Assembly (NCBI GenBank): GCA_013822855.1
Contig: PNLE01000021.1
Location: 1-34,661 of the forward strand
Length of the DNA stretch: 34,661 bases
Source of the DNA: Planctomyces sp.
GTDB taxonomy: Bacteria > Planctomycetota > Planctomycetia > Planctomycetales > Planctomycetaceae
Direction: 5' to 3'
Shown here: piece by piece, positions 26,340 to 33,415 of the stretch
Layout: every line of letters starts with the position of its first letter
How positions within the stretch are numbered: position 1 is the first letter of the stretch
The notes under the pieces: generated by a model
What the model was told of the DNA's origin: nothing
The model's database searches: none
The model's input: the letters and a program-made list of their open reading frames with translations, nothing else
Translations under genes and position numbers: made by a program

Positions 26340-26492
26340 GGGGAGGAACTCTCTGCGAGGAGTTGAAAATGCGAAGCGGGAAAGACGGGAAATGGACTGC
26401 TGCACGAACTCTCTGCGGGTTGTTCGTCAATGCCACAGCCCCAGAGAGTTCTCTGGGGTGAGTTCTCTGGGGCTGGGCAATTCTTTGGAAAC
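26340..26492 (-). promoter_or_regulatory. Repeat-rich leader between two paralogous surface genes
   Basis: On the plus strand AGCCCCAGAGA (26437-26447) pairs perfectly with TCTCTGGGGCT (26464-26474). A competing hairpin, CCCCAGAG (26439-26446) with CTCTGGGG (26451-26458), shares the same arm. GAGTTCTCTGGGG is directly repeated at 26446-26458 and 26460-26472. Two copies of GAACTCTCTGCG lie exactly 60 bases apart at 26346-26357 and 26406-26417. On the transcribed (minus) strand each gives AGAGAGTTC, complementary to a 9-base segment of the hairpin. The copy at 26346 sits directly before the start codon at 26339. Alternative RNA pairings could thus expose or hide that start. No T-run follows, so this is not a plain terminator. 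Confidence 0.5.
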
Positions 26493-27806
26493 TTATCGCT
26501 GCATGCCTGGTGGGCAGTAGGCACCGTCAGGCCCCACGCTGCCACCGCCGGCTGGAGAGTTCCAGGCGGGGTTGCTGAGTTCACCCGGCGAGTAGGAGGG
26601 ATGAGTTTCCTTGTATTCGATATACCGAACCGGCTTGGGCAGGCTGAGGCCCGGAGCATGTTCGACATCGATCAGCATGTGGTCGACTGGATCGGGGATG
26701 TCCATCTTGGTGCGGTTACGCATCGTGTGGCTCTTGAGGCTGGCTGGACCACCGTAAGGCAGGTGGGGGGGGCCGGCGAGACCGATCGGCGTGCCGGTGA
26801 TGGGCATGCCCCAGGCGGGCATTCCGACACCGCTGACATAAGGACTTCCGGCTGGCTGACCTGGCAGACCGTAACCGGCCATCATCATCGCATCGGGAAC
26901 ACCGGGACCGTAGCCGGGCATGGTGCCGATGGGCATCGGCGGGACATGCTGACCCTTGTCTCCATCAACCGCGTTGTAGGCCACTTGATTCACGCTACCG
27001 TTCGGACCACCCACCGTGGCACCGGGAGCACCCGGGGCACCTGGCATTTCGAGATCCATGTTGCCGAGGCGAAGGATCGCCATGATCGTGCCCCGCTTGT
27101 CGGCTTCCTGGACAGGATCGACACCTGGATCAAGCCGTGTCGAGACGAGTGTTTCGACGTTGGCGATGGCGAGTTCCTGGTACTTGGCATCGGGCAGGTA
27201 GATCACCTTGGTGACGAAGTTGTTGCTCTCAACCTGATCAAGGTCTTCGACCGTGATCTGCAGTGGCACGCTGTTGTGCGAAAGGTAGCCGACCGTGTTC
27301 GGATGGCTGGGGTAGATCTGGAGTGTCGGGTAAAGATTCAGGCCGGCACGTCCTGGCACGTTCGTCAACTTCAGGCGGTAGGTGGCCGCTTGCAGGAAGT
27401 TGAAACGGGCGGGAGCCACCAGCTGGTTCTCGGCATATCCATCAGGAATCTGCCAGCCGACATGCATGCCATCGGGACCGACAAACCGCACCTGTGTGGT
27501 GGTCGGAATGCCGGGTGGCAGCATTCCCATCCCCATGCCAGGGCCCATACCGGGAGGACAGAAAGGTGCCCCTCCCATGCCGGGCATACCCATTCCGGGG
27601 CCGCCCATCATTTGTCCGCCATTCATGGAAACCGGGAGAGCGGGCATGACACCAGGCCCCGGTCCATCGACCATGGGTCCGGGCCGCGCCATCATGGCGG
27701 CGGGCGGAGCATGATACTCGCCCTTGTTCATGTGCTGCTGTCCGTCCATGGCACAGCCGACGCACACGACGACGACTGTCCCCAATGCCAGGAAGTAAAA
27801 CTTCAT
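26493..27806 (-). CDS. Met/Gly/Pro-rich surface lipoprotein
   Basis: 437 residues. Lipoprotein signal with V-C-V-G-C (Cys18). Residues about 45-100 are a Met/Gly/Pro-rich low-complexity stretch (repeats such as G-M-G-M-P-G-M-G-G), and a second such stretch occupies about 300-360. Between them (about 140-260) is a beta-type domain shared with the downstream paralog at 25488-26339. Late C-terminal motifs include [15 protein letters not shown]. No enzyme motif is visible. An AGAGGGG ribosome binding site lies 5 bases before the ATG. It is the first gene of the three-gene surface cluster. Met-rich stretches can bind Cu(I) in other proteins, but nothing else supports that here. Confidence 0.85.
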   Translation of the reverse strand: MKFYFLALGTVVVVCVGCAMDGQQHMNKGEYHAPPAAMMARPGPMVDGPGPGVMPALPVSMNGGQMMGGPGMGMPGMGGAPFCPPGMGPGMGMGMLPPGIPTTTQVRFVGPDGMHVGWQIPDGYAENQLVAPARFNFLQAATYRLKLTNVPGRAGLNLYPTLQIYPSHPNTVGYLSHNSVPLQITVEDLDQVESNNFVTKVIYLPDAKYQELAIANVETLVSTRLDPGVDPVQEADKRGTIMAILRLGNMDLEMPGAPGAPGATVGGPNGSVNQVAYNAVDGDKGQHVPPMPIGTMPGYGPGVPDAMMMAGYGLPGQPAGSPYVSGVGMPAWGMPITGTPIGLAGPPHLPYGGPASLKSHTMRNRTKMDIPDPVDHMLIDVEHAPGLSLPKPVRYIEYKETHPSYSPGELSNPAWNSPAGGGSVGPDGAYCPPGMQR

Positions 27807-28085
27807 CGCGACCCCTCTTTGCTATCCTCTGCACCGCTTGGGGACGCCGGGCTGCCAACCTGGACAGACCTCGTGTCCGAACCGTGACGCTTGGTGCGAT
27901 CGCCGGGGATGAACTTCCCGTTCACCTCGAAGCCTCGTTCGCATACGATCCTCATCCCGTGAATCACCAGGGGTGAAGCACGAGCGGGGTCGTCTGCGGG
28001 AGACCTCGCGCAAAAGCACTTGACACACCTCTTTTCGGAAGTCGGCGGCCTGTAGCTTTGGAAAATCCGTCAACTTGGGAACGAA

Positions 28086-29303
28086 ATGCATAACCAGCAA
28101 AGTCCATCACCTCGGAGGAACACGCAGAAACGGACACCATCCGTTTTCAGCTTCCAACCTCTGCATGGTCTGCTGCTGGTGCTGCTGGCCGGACTGGTCG
28201 TGGGCCTGACACCCCAGTTGCGAAAGGTCGTCTTCGCGGCGCAACTCACCAATTCAAAGGATGTTGCGATTGGCGACACGGGGGTCGCGACAGCGCTGCA
28301 TACCACTGATTCCAGTCCCACAGGTGCCGGCCGTGTGAGTCTCAGCTCGCAGGAAACACCGGCAAAACTTCCCTCCAGTGATCTCGCTGGCACGAATCCG
28401 CCATCGGCAAAGAGTGCGGGAGTTTCCCCGAGCCTCCGAGGCACCTCTCAAACCACTCCTCCAACTGCGGCGGCTGCGACAACGCCAGATTCCGCTCCCG
28501 CAGCCCCTTCACCGCGGATCCTCGCACTCGTGCAGGAAGCCCAGGTGCGGCTGGCCCGGCGAAAGTCGATCCAGGCGGATGTGAAGACCCTCGTCCAGTT
28601 CGGCGAGCAAACCATGGTCGCCACCGGACGCTACGAAGCCGAAGGATTGAAGCTGCGGCTCTCCACGACCCTCAAACTCAAATCCGGCGTCGCGGGGGAG
28701 TTGTTGGAAGTCTGCGATGGCGAGACGCTATGGAGCCGCACGGTCATCGATGACATGAAACGCTACACCCGTCGGGATGTGCGGCAGATCCTCAACGCCG
28801 GGGCCAGCGGCGGGACGGCGGAGACGCTCATGCTCTCCGAGTTGGGACTGGGCGGACTGCCGGGGATCATGGCCTCGATTCAACGCTGTATGCAGTTCAC
28901 CGCCATGAAGCCCGAGTCGACCGACGACGGGCCGGTCTACCGTGTGCAGGGGGAGTGGAAGCCCGATTTTCCCAAGAAGTGGTTTGCCCAGAAGCCGACC
29001 GGCGACATGGCCTACTTCCCGGATGTGATCCGTATCACCTACGCCGCCGACACGCTCTTCCCCACCCGGCTGCTGTATCTCAAACGGGTCCAGGGGCTAA
29101 AGCCGGGGGAAGAAACAGGGCTGCGGCCCATCCTCTCGATGGAGTTCGAGAACGTGATGCTTGATGAACCGCTCGACGATCAAACGTTCGAGTTCATCCC
29201 CGCCGACGGCGTGATCCCGGACGACGTGACCAAGCAGTACCTCGAACGTATCTTCGCCGCCAAACCCCGCCCGGCACTCGCTGCGGAGCCTCGAAAAGAA
29301 TAG
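28086..29303 (+). CDS. LolA-like exported protein, planctomycete type
   Basis: 405 residues. The basic N-terminus is followed by a hydrophobic segment (about 25-42), either a signal peptide or an anchor. A Ser/Thr/Pro/Ala linker runs to about residue 140. The C-terminal 260 residues have the layout of the LolA/LppX-like (outer-membrane lipoprotein-sorting) fold: a helical start (I-L-A-L-V-Q-E-A-Q-V-R-L-A), repeated beta strands (for example G-R-Y-E-A-E-G-L-K-L-R-L-S, D-G-E-T-L-W-S-R) and the ending F-E-F-I-P-A-D-G-V-I-P-D-D-V-T. The fold call is by pattern only and the cargo is unknown. It diverges from the surface-lipoprotein gene across 279 bases. TTGACA at 28020-28025 could be a -35 element, but I see no matching -10. 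Confidence 0.75.
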   Translation: MHNQQSPSPRRNTQKRTPSVFSFQPLHGLLLVLLAGLVVGLTPQLRKVVFAAQLTNSKDVAIGDTGVATALHTTDSSPTGAGRVSLSSQETPAKLPSSDLAGTNPPSAKSAGVSPSLRGTSQTTPPTAAAATTPDSAPAAPSPRILALVQEAQVRLARRKSIQADVKTLVQFGEQTMVATGRYEAEGLKLRLSTTLKLKSGVAGELLEVCDGETLWSRTVIDDMKRYTRRDVRQILNAGASGGTAETLMLSELGLGGLPGIMASIQRCMQFTAMKPESTDDGPVYRVQGEWKPDFPKKWFAQKPTGDMAYFPDVIRITYAADTLFPTRLLYLKRVQGLKPGEETGLRPILSMEFENVMLDEPLDDQTFEFIPADGVIPDDVTKQYLERIFAAKPRPALAAEPRKE

Positions 29304-29400
29304 CTTCGTCGATGTATCAGGAATGATGCACGACCAGCGATGACTTGGCTGGCCCGATTCAAACCGGCACTTCCGCTGACTTTCGCATACCGTCTTTCAC

Positions 29401-29417
29401 AGGTCGATCATCGACCT
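29401..29417. promoter_or_regulatory. 17-base palindrome just before the ADP-ribosylglycohydrolase operon
   Basis: AGGTCGAT, C, ATCGACCT: a perfect 8-base inverted repeat around one central base, ending 10 bases before the ATG at 29428. A protein bound here would block initiation. As RNA the one-base loop would be strained, so a DNA operator is more likely than a hairpin. Confidence 0.45.
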
Positions 29418-29427
29418 CGCGTGTTCC

Positions 29428-30162
29428 ATGTCGATCCATTCTTCGGCGCGGCAGTGGCTTCTCGAAGCCCCGATCACCAGCAGCTTGATTGCGAGCTTCG
29501 GCGGGTGGCTCCCTTTTCCCCTTTTGACGGATGGCGCAAAACCCGGCCATGTCTTCGACTTAAACCTTCGGCCGCACGGGATGACTTCCTGGCGTGAGTT
29601 GACCGAAGAACTCTGGGGACTGGCCGAAGCCAGACTGGTGAGTTTTGAGCAGGAGATCCCCTCCGAGGCGGAGCTGACTCGACAGCTTCGCATCCCAAGG
29701 GAAACTGAGTGCCCGATCTTTCGAAACAACAACTCCTATACGCTCACTCAAGCGGGTTTCGAGGAATGGGAGCGATTGGCCAGTCCCGATTGGGATCGCT
29801 TTGTGAATTGGAATGGTTTTGGCCTCGGTGACGACGATTCCGAAGAGGTTGAGGATCAGTGGCGATTGGAGGTGACGGGAATCACACTTGAAGTTACCAC
29901 GCGGGCCTTTTGTACCTTGGCTCAGTTCCATCAGTTCCCAGAAAACCTTTTCAAAAGGCCCGTATCTAAAGTTACCGTTTGGCAAGGGCTTCCATGGAAG
30001 TGCTTTCCATACGGATGGAGGATTCAAGCCGACTACACGCGGGATACCAATTCCATACCAACATACATCAAACTCGATTGGGATCCGGTTCACTGGATCC
30101 GATTCCCCGTCACCCAGGATGGCATGCGGCCCGCGCCAATAGCCCAGGATCCGACCTCGTGA
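29428..30162 (+). CDS. Hypothetical protein coupled to ADP-ribosylglycohydrolase
   Basis: 244 residues, unrecognised. There is no signal peptide and no clear membrane helix. It is rich in Trp and Phe (for example G-G-W-L-P-F-P-L-L, W-D-R-F-V-N-W-N-G-F-G, P-V-H-W-I-R-F-P-V) and has an acidic patch D-D-D-S-E-E-V-E-D near 135-143. Codon use is less GC-biased at third positions than in its neighbours. No ADP-ribosyltransferase R-S-E or H-Y-E triad is obvious. The stop codon overlaps the GTG of the next gene (GTGA), so the two are likely one translational unit. The ATG lacks a good ribosome binding site; a palindrome lies just upstream. Its role is probably linked to its partner, but that is inference from position only. 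Confidence 0.65.
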   Translation: MSIHSSARQWLLEAPITSSLIASFGGWLPFPLLTDGAKPGHVFDLNLRPHGMTSWRELTEELWGLAEARLVSFEQEIPSEAELTRQLRIPRETECPIFRNNNSYTLTQAGFEEWERLASPDWDRFVNWNGFGLGDDDSEEVEDQWRLEVTGITLEVTTRAFCTLAQFHQFPENLFKRPVSKVTVWQGLPWKCFPYGWRIQADYTRDTNSIPTYIKLDWDPVHWIRFPVTQDGMRPAPIAQDPTS

Positions 30163-31244
30163 ATTCCCCGGTGGATGCGATCGCCGGGTGCCTTTGGGGA
30201 ACAGCCGTCGGCGATGCCCTGGGCCTCCCTTACGAAGGACTCTCGCGGCGACGGGCTGCGAAACTCCTCGGGCCGCCCACCCGGTACAGGTTTCTCGGAT
30301 CGCGTGGAATGATCTCCGACGATACCGAACACGCCTGCCTTGTGGCGCAGTCGTTGATCGCCTCCCAAGGTGATGCCGGGCGCTTTGCGAACGATCTGGG
30401 ATATCGACTGAGGCGCTGGTTCCTCACCTTGCCGGCGGGATTGGGGCTGGCCACCGTGAAGGCTTGCCTCAAGTTGTGCGTGGGTGTTTCACCATCGAGC
30501 AGCGGCGTCTTTTCCGCCGGAAATGGCCCCTTGATGCGATGTGTCATCCTCGGCGTGGCGGTTCGCGATCGAGACCTTCTGCGGCAATTGGTGAAAGCCT
30601 CGACACACCTTACGCATACCGATCCGAAGGCCGAACTCTCCGCCGCCGCCCTCGCGCTGTGCTCCCGCATGACAATCGAGGCCACATCCGAAGAAGAGTT
30701 ACCCTCAGCCTTTCTGACGGCGTTCATGGAACAGGAACACCTGTCTGAGGATCACGAACTGCGATTGATCATCGGGCGAGTCGTTCAAAGTGTCGCCATT
30801 GGCCAATCAACGCTCGACTTCGCGATCTCTCAAGGCTGGACGCGGGGTGTCTCCGGCTATGTCTACCACACGCTCCCGATAGTGCTGCATGCTGCTTGGA
30901 GTCATCCGCGCGACTATGCGAAAGCCGTTCAATCCGTGATCGAATGCGGTGGCGACACCGACACGACAGCGGCTCTCGTCGGGGGAATCCTCGGTGCCCG
31001 TCTCGGCCCGGCCGCCATTCCGCAAGAGTGGCTCGACGGACTTAAAGAATGGCCGCAATCCCTGGAATGGATCCGCCAGCTGGGTGAGCAACTGGCTGAA
31101 GTTTTGTCGACCCAACAGCTGGGCCCGTCGTCTCCGCCTATCCGCCCAAAACAGCTCCCTTTTGCAGGGCTGCTGGCGAGAAACCTCGGCTTCCTCGCCA
31201 TCGTCATCTGTCACGTTATCCGCCGACTGCTCCCGCCCTATTGA
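30159..31244 (+). CDS. ADP-ribosylglycohydrolase family protein (DraG-like)
   Basis: 361 residues starting at a GTG that overlaps the previous stop by 4 bases. The family fold is clear: A-G-C-L-W-G-T-A-V-G-D-A-L-G-L-P (9-24), metal-binding S-D-D-T-E (53-57), G-N-G-P-L-M-R near 120, and G-G-D-T-D-T with Asp266 and Asp268. These acidic residues bind the two Mg ions needed to remove ADP-ribose from proteins or related substrates, so the site looks intact. The last 20 residues (L-A-R-N-L-G-F-L-A-I-V-I-C-H-V-I-R-R-L-L) form a hydrophobic segment, possibly a tail anchor. No nitrogenase or DraT gene is nearby, so it is not the classical DraG. A long in-frame extension upstream overlaps the previous gene and is rejected. 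Confidence 0.9.
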   Translation: MNSPVDAIAGCLWGTAVGDALGLPYEGLSRRRAAKLLGPPTRYRFLGSRGMISDDTEHACLVAQSLIASQGDAGRFANDLGYRLRRWFLTLPAGLGLATVKACLKLCVGVSPSSSGVFSAGNGPLMRCVILGVAVRDRDLLRQLVKASTHLTHTDPKAELSAAALALCSRMTIEATSEEELPSAFLTAFMEQEHLSEDHELRLIIGRVVQSVAIGQSTLDFAISQGWTRGVSGYVYHTLPIVLHAAWSHPRDYAKAVQSVIECGGDTDTTAALVGGILGARLGPAAIPQEWLDGLKEWPQSLEWIRQLGEQLAEVLSTQQLGPSSPPIRPKQLPFAGLLARNLGFLAIVICHVIRRLLPPY

Positions 31245-31281
31245 GCATCGCCCGGCATCCATACCCGCTCACATCAACCAT

Positions 31282-31309
31282 CAACTGACAACTGACAACT
31301 GACAACTGA
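31282..31309 (+). repeat. Tandem heptamer CAACTGA x4
   Basis: Four exact, adjacent copies of CAACTGA, directly downstream of the ADP-ribosylglycohydrolase gene and directly upstream of the terminator hairpin. A related two-copy array occurs at 34582-34595 with similar flanking sequence (CAACCA and one more base before it). Confidence 0.9.
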
Positions 31310-31310
31310 C

Positions 31311-31355
31311 AAAAGAGCGAGGTGCGCCAGCTCTCGCCGCGCACCTCGCTCTTTT
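31311..31355. terminator. Bidirectional intrinsic terminator
   Basis: AAAAGAGCGAGGTGCGC (31311-31327) pairs perfectly with GCGCACCTCGCTCTTTT (31339-31355): a 17-base stem with an 11-base loop. The stem ends in AAAA/TTTT, so it can terminate from both sides. It lies between the convergent ADP-ribosylglycohydrolase (+) and aminotransferase (-) genes. Confidence 0.9.
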
Positions 31356-31376
31356 CGAATCGAAGCTGACCCCGTA

Positions 31377-32567
31377 CTAAGCCGCTTTGCGAACCCCTTG
31401 GGATTCACTGACACCGTGGCAGGCCTCGATCAGGGCCGAGACCACGCGGTCTTGATGGGCTGTCGGCAGTTCGGGATAAATCGGCAGGGCGAGGATGTCC
31501 TTGCAGGCCGCTTCCGCTTCGGGAAATTGCCCGGCCTGGTAGCCCAGCGGTGCGAAGCAGGTTTGCAGATGAAGCGGCTTGGGGTAGTAGACCATGCAGC
31601 CCACCTGGCGACTGCGGAGATCCTGCATGATCTGGTCGCGACGACCATCCTTCACGCGGACGCAGTACTGGTTGTAGACATGCCGGCTTTCGCCAGCGGC
31701 GTGGGGCATCACCAACGAATCGGTCAACCCGGCTTGCGTGAGCATCTGGGCATACCGCTTGGCGTTCTTCTGACGGGCCGTCGTCCACGATTCCAGATGA
31801 CGCAGCTTGACCCGCAGCACGGCGGCTTGCAGGGCATCCAGTCGGCTATTCATCCCGACTTCAATGTGTTCGTACTGGCCGATATCGCCATGCACCCGCA
31901 ATCGCTTGAGCCGGGCGGCGAGCTCGGGATCATCGGTGGTCATCATGCCACCATCGCCGGCACCACCGAGATTCTTGGTCGGGAAGAAGCTGAAGCAGCC
32001 GACACTTCCCAACACACCCGCCTTGCGGCCCTGATACTCGGCCCCGATGGCCTGGGCGGCGTCTTCGACGATGGAGAGGCCATGCTTCGTGGCGATCCGC
32101 CACAGGGTGTCCATATCGCAGCATTGCCCGAAGAGATGGACGGGCATGATGGCCTTGGTGCGGGGAGTGATCGCATCCTCGACGGCTTGGGCATCCATGT
32201 TGAACGTCTTGGCGTCGATGTCGACGAACACCGGCGTCGCACCGGCCCGGACGATCGAACTGGCCGTGGCGAAGAACGAGAAGGGCGAGGTGATCACTTC
32301 ATCGCCGGGCTTCAGCCCCAGGGCTTGCAGCGCGATGATCAGGGCATCGGTGCCGGAATTGCAGCCGATGGCGAAACGCGAATCGCAATAGGCGGCCACC
32401 TCGTTTTCGAGGGCCACCACCTCTTCACCGAGGATGAAACGCTGTTCCGCGAAAACCTTCTGCACCGCCGCCATCACCTCTTCGGAAATGGCATTGTGTT
32501 GCGGCACCAGATCGATGAACGGAACCGAGGAAACAGAACCCGTGGACAGCGAGATCGTAGCGGTCAT
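31377..32567 (-). CDS. DegT/DnrJ/EryC1/StrS family aminotransferase
   Basis: 396 residues, the full length of the family. The PLP-binding Lys188 is in F-F-P-T-K-N-L-G-G-A-G-D-G-G, Asp159 in I-V-E-D-A-A-Q-A-I-G holds the pyridine nitrogen, and G-C-N-S-G-T-D-A-L (68-76) binds the phosphate. The C-terminus has the usual H-V-Y-N-Q-Y-C-V-R and Y-Y-P-K-P-L-H-L-Q blocks. These enzymes aminate keto-sugar nucleotides (for example UDP-3-keto or 4-keto sugars) for surface polysaccharides or LPS. No sugar dehydratase or glycosyltransferase lies next to it, so the exact sugar is unknown. The ATG has GGAG 5 bases upstream. It converges on the terminator at 31311-31355. Confidence 0.95.
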   Translation of the reverse strand: MTATISLSTGSVSSVPFIDLVPQHNAISEEVMAAVQKVFAEQRFILGEEVVALENEVAAYCDSRFAIGCNSGTDALIIALQALGLKPGDEVITSPFSFFATASSIVRAGATPVFVDIDAKTFNMDAQAVEDAITPRTKAIMPVHLFGQCCDMDTLWRIATKHGLSIVEDAAQAIGAEYQGRKAGVLGSVGCFSFFPTKNLGGAGDGGMMTTDDPELAARLKRLRVHGDIGQYEHIEVGMNSRLDALQAAVLRVKLRHLESWTTARQKNAKRYAQMLTQAGLTDSLVMPHAAGESRHVYNQYCVRVKDGRRDQIMQDLRSRQVGCMVYYPKPLHLQTCFAPLGYQAGQFPEAEAACKDILALPIYPELPTAHQDRVVSALIEACHGVSESQGVRKAA

Positions 32568-32896
32568 TGCGACTCCATTCGCGATGAATTTTGATCGACG
32601 GACTGTAGGTCTGGTTCGGCGGGAGTGTCAAGGTGGCTTAACGGTGGCGGAACCCGATTTGAGACCGGCAAGGAGGCGTCGCTTCGCAGCTTGAGGGATG
32701 TCGCGAAAGTCGGCCAAATCTCCACTGCATGCTTCCATCGGCAGGACGGCGGAACCTGCGTGAATCATACAGCCCGCGAATTTTGACATGCCCGCAGCGT
32801 GCTGGACTCTCGCCTCGGGCATGCTCTACGCGTTGTGCCGATGTGCGGTTCTCGGGTGCGGCAGTTCTTGCCGCAACAAGTTTCCTCAAATCCATG

Positions 32897-32925
32897 TTGA
32901 CCTGCTTGAAGGACGCCCCTATGTT
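32897..32925 (+). promoter_or_regulatory. Sigma-70-type promoter candidate for the putative RNA
   Basis: TTGACC (32897-32902), a 17-base spacer and TATGTT (32920-32925). The predicted start of transcription, about 7 bases after the -10, falls at 32932, exactly where the first RNA stem begins. Confidence 0.45.
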
Positions 32926-33061
32926 TCGCCCGCCTCGAACGCACACGGATGTGCCGCAGAGGCTGGGAAGGTTTTCCTTCCGACGTTTTCGCGGAATCGT
33001 CAGGTCTCTGCTCCTTCGAGTCTCGACTTGTTGGGGCGGTCACTCGACCATCCCGCCAATC

Positions 33062-33094
33062 GCCATCGCAGGCATGGATGCCCGCGATGGCTTT
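33062..33094 (+). terminator. Terminator-like hairpin 1
   Basis: GCCATCGC (33062-33069) pairs with GCGATGGC (33084-33091). Inside, GGCA and TGCC extend the stem after one mismatch. TTTT follows directly, then the T-run breaks, so termination may be partial. Confidence 0.5.
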
Positions 33095-33179
33095 TCAGAT
33101 TCTTGAACAAAAGACCGGTTGCGGGAATGGCCGGGACTCACGTTCCAGCCTCCCGACACCGTCACACGGCTCCGATCGC

Positions 33180-33235
33180 CCCGGAAGTAGTCATCCATCG
33201 CCCCCCTTGGATGGCTGCTTCCGGGTCTTTTCTTT
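33180..33235 (+). terminator. Strong terminator-like hairpin 2
   Basis: An 18-pair stem, CCCGGAAG-TAGT-CATCCA against TGGATG-GCTG-CTTCCGGG (two G-U pairs), with a 10-base loop, followed by TCTTTTCTTT. It is an excellent plus-strand intrinsic terminator, yet no convincing plus-strand protein gene lies upstream of it. Confidence 0.75.
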
Positions 33236-33415
33236 GTTGAGCCAGCCATTGAGTCCCACCCGTTCTCGAACGCGGGGATTTATTTTTCATCAGCACGTGG
33301 GTTGATCACCCGTTCGCCTCGACTCGGCTCACGCCTTTCTCAATCCACGGGCAGTCGTTAGTTTCAGGCGGATCTCCCAGAACGATCCAACATCCACTCC
33401 ATTGATGGCCCCGCC

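Larger units (their letters stand above)
32932..33236 (+). ncRNA. Candidate structured small RNA, unknown family
   Basis: The segment is packed with hairpins. GCCTC (32932-32936) pairs with GAGGC (32959-32963) and encloses GCACA-CGGA-TGTGC (32941-32954). GGAAGG-TTTT-CCTTCC follows at 32966-32981, then a GACG/CGTC hairpin (32982-33001). Two terminator-like structures close it: 33062-33094 and 33180-33235. A -35/-10 pair ends 6 bases before the first stem. The RNA would be about 160 or about 300 nucleotides depending on which terminator acts. I do not recognise RNase P, tmRNA, SRP RNA or tRNA features in it. The alternative is a 61-codon gene from 32921, whose 3' part would lie inside the first terminator hairpin. 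Confidence 0.45.
32568..33415. other. Long intergenic region without a convincing protein gene
   Basis: 848 bases between the divergent aminotransferase and PPIase genes. The open frames here (32729-33106, 32788-33240 and 32765-33043 on the minus strand) overlap each other, lack recognisable domains and run through terminator-like hairpins. One short frame, 32921-33106 (61 codons, basic, AAGGA 7 bases before its ATG), is the only one with a ribosome-binding-like site. The structured segment from 32932 to about 33236 is listed separately as a candidate RNA. Nothing else is seen from 32568 to 32890 or from 33237 to 33415. Confidence 0.6.

Noticed and set aside
26430-27887. 485-codon plus-strand frame opposite the Met/Gly-rich lipoprotein
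   Set aside because: His/Gly/Thr-rich antisense shadow; the minus-strand gene has a lipobox, a good ribosome binding site and a paralog.
28020-28025. TTGACA before the LolA-like gene as a full promoter
   Set aside because: No acceptable -10 hexamer lies 16-18 bases downstream.
29979-30158. 60-codon N-terminal extension of the ADP-ribosylglycohydrolase
   Set aside because: It lies inside the preceding gene in another frame and has no family similarity; the fold begins right after the GTG at 30159.
31398-32594. 398-codon plus-strand frame opposite the aminotransferase
   Set aside because: Shadow of a well-conserved DegT-family gene; no motifs.
33010-33030. TTCGAGTC sequence resembling a tRNA T-loop
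   Set aside because: No acceptor, D or anticodon arms can be formed around it.
32788-33240. 150-codon plus-strand frame in the long intergenic region
   Set aside because: It runs through both terminator-like hairpins and its stop lies beyond the second one; the composition does not resemble a protein.
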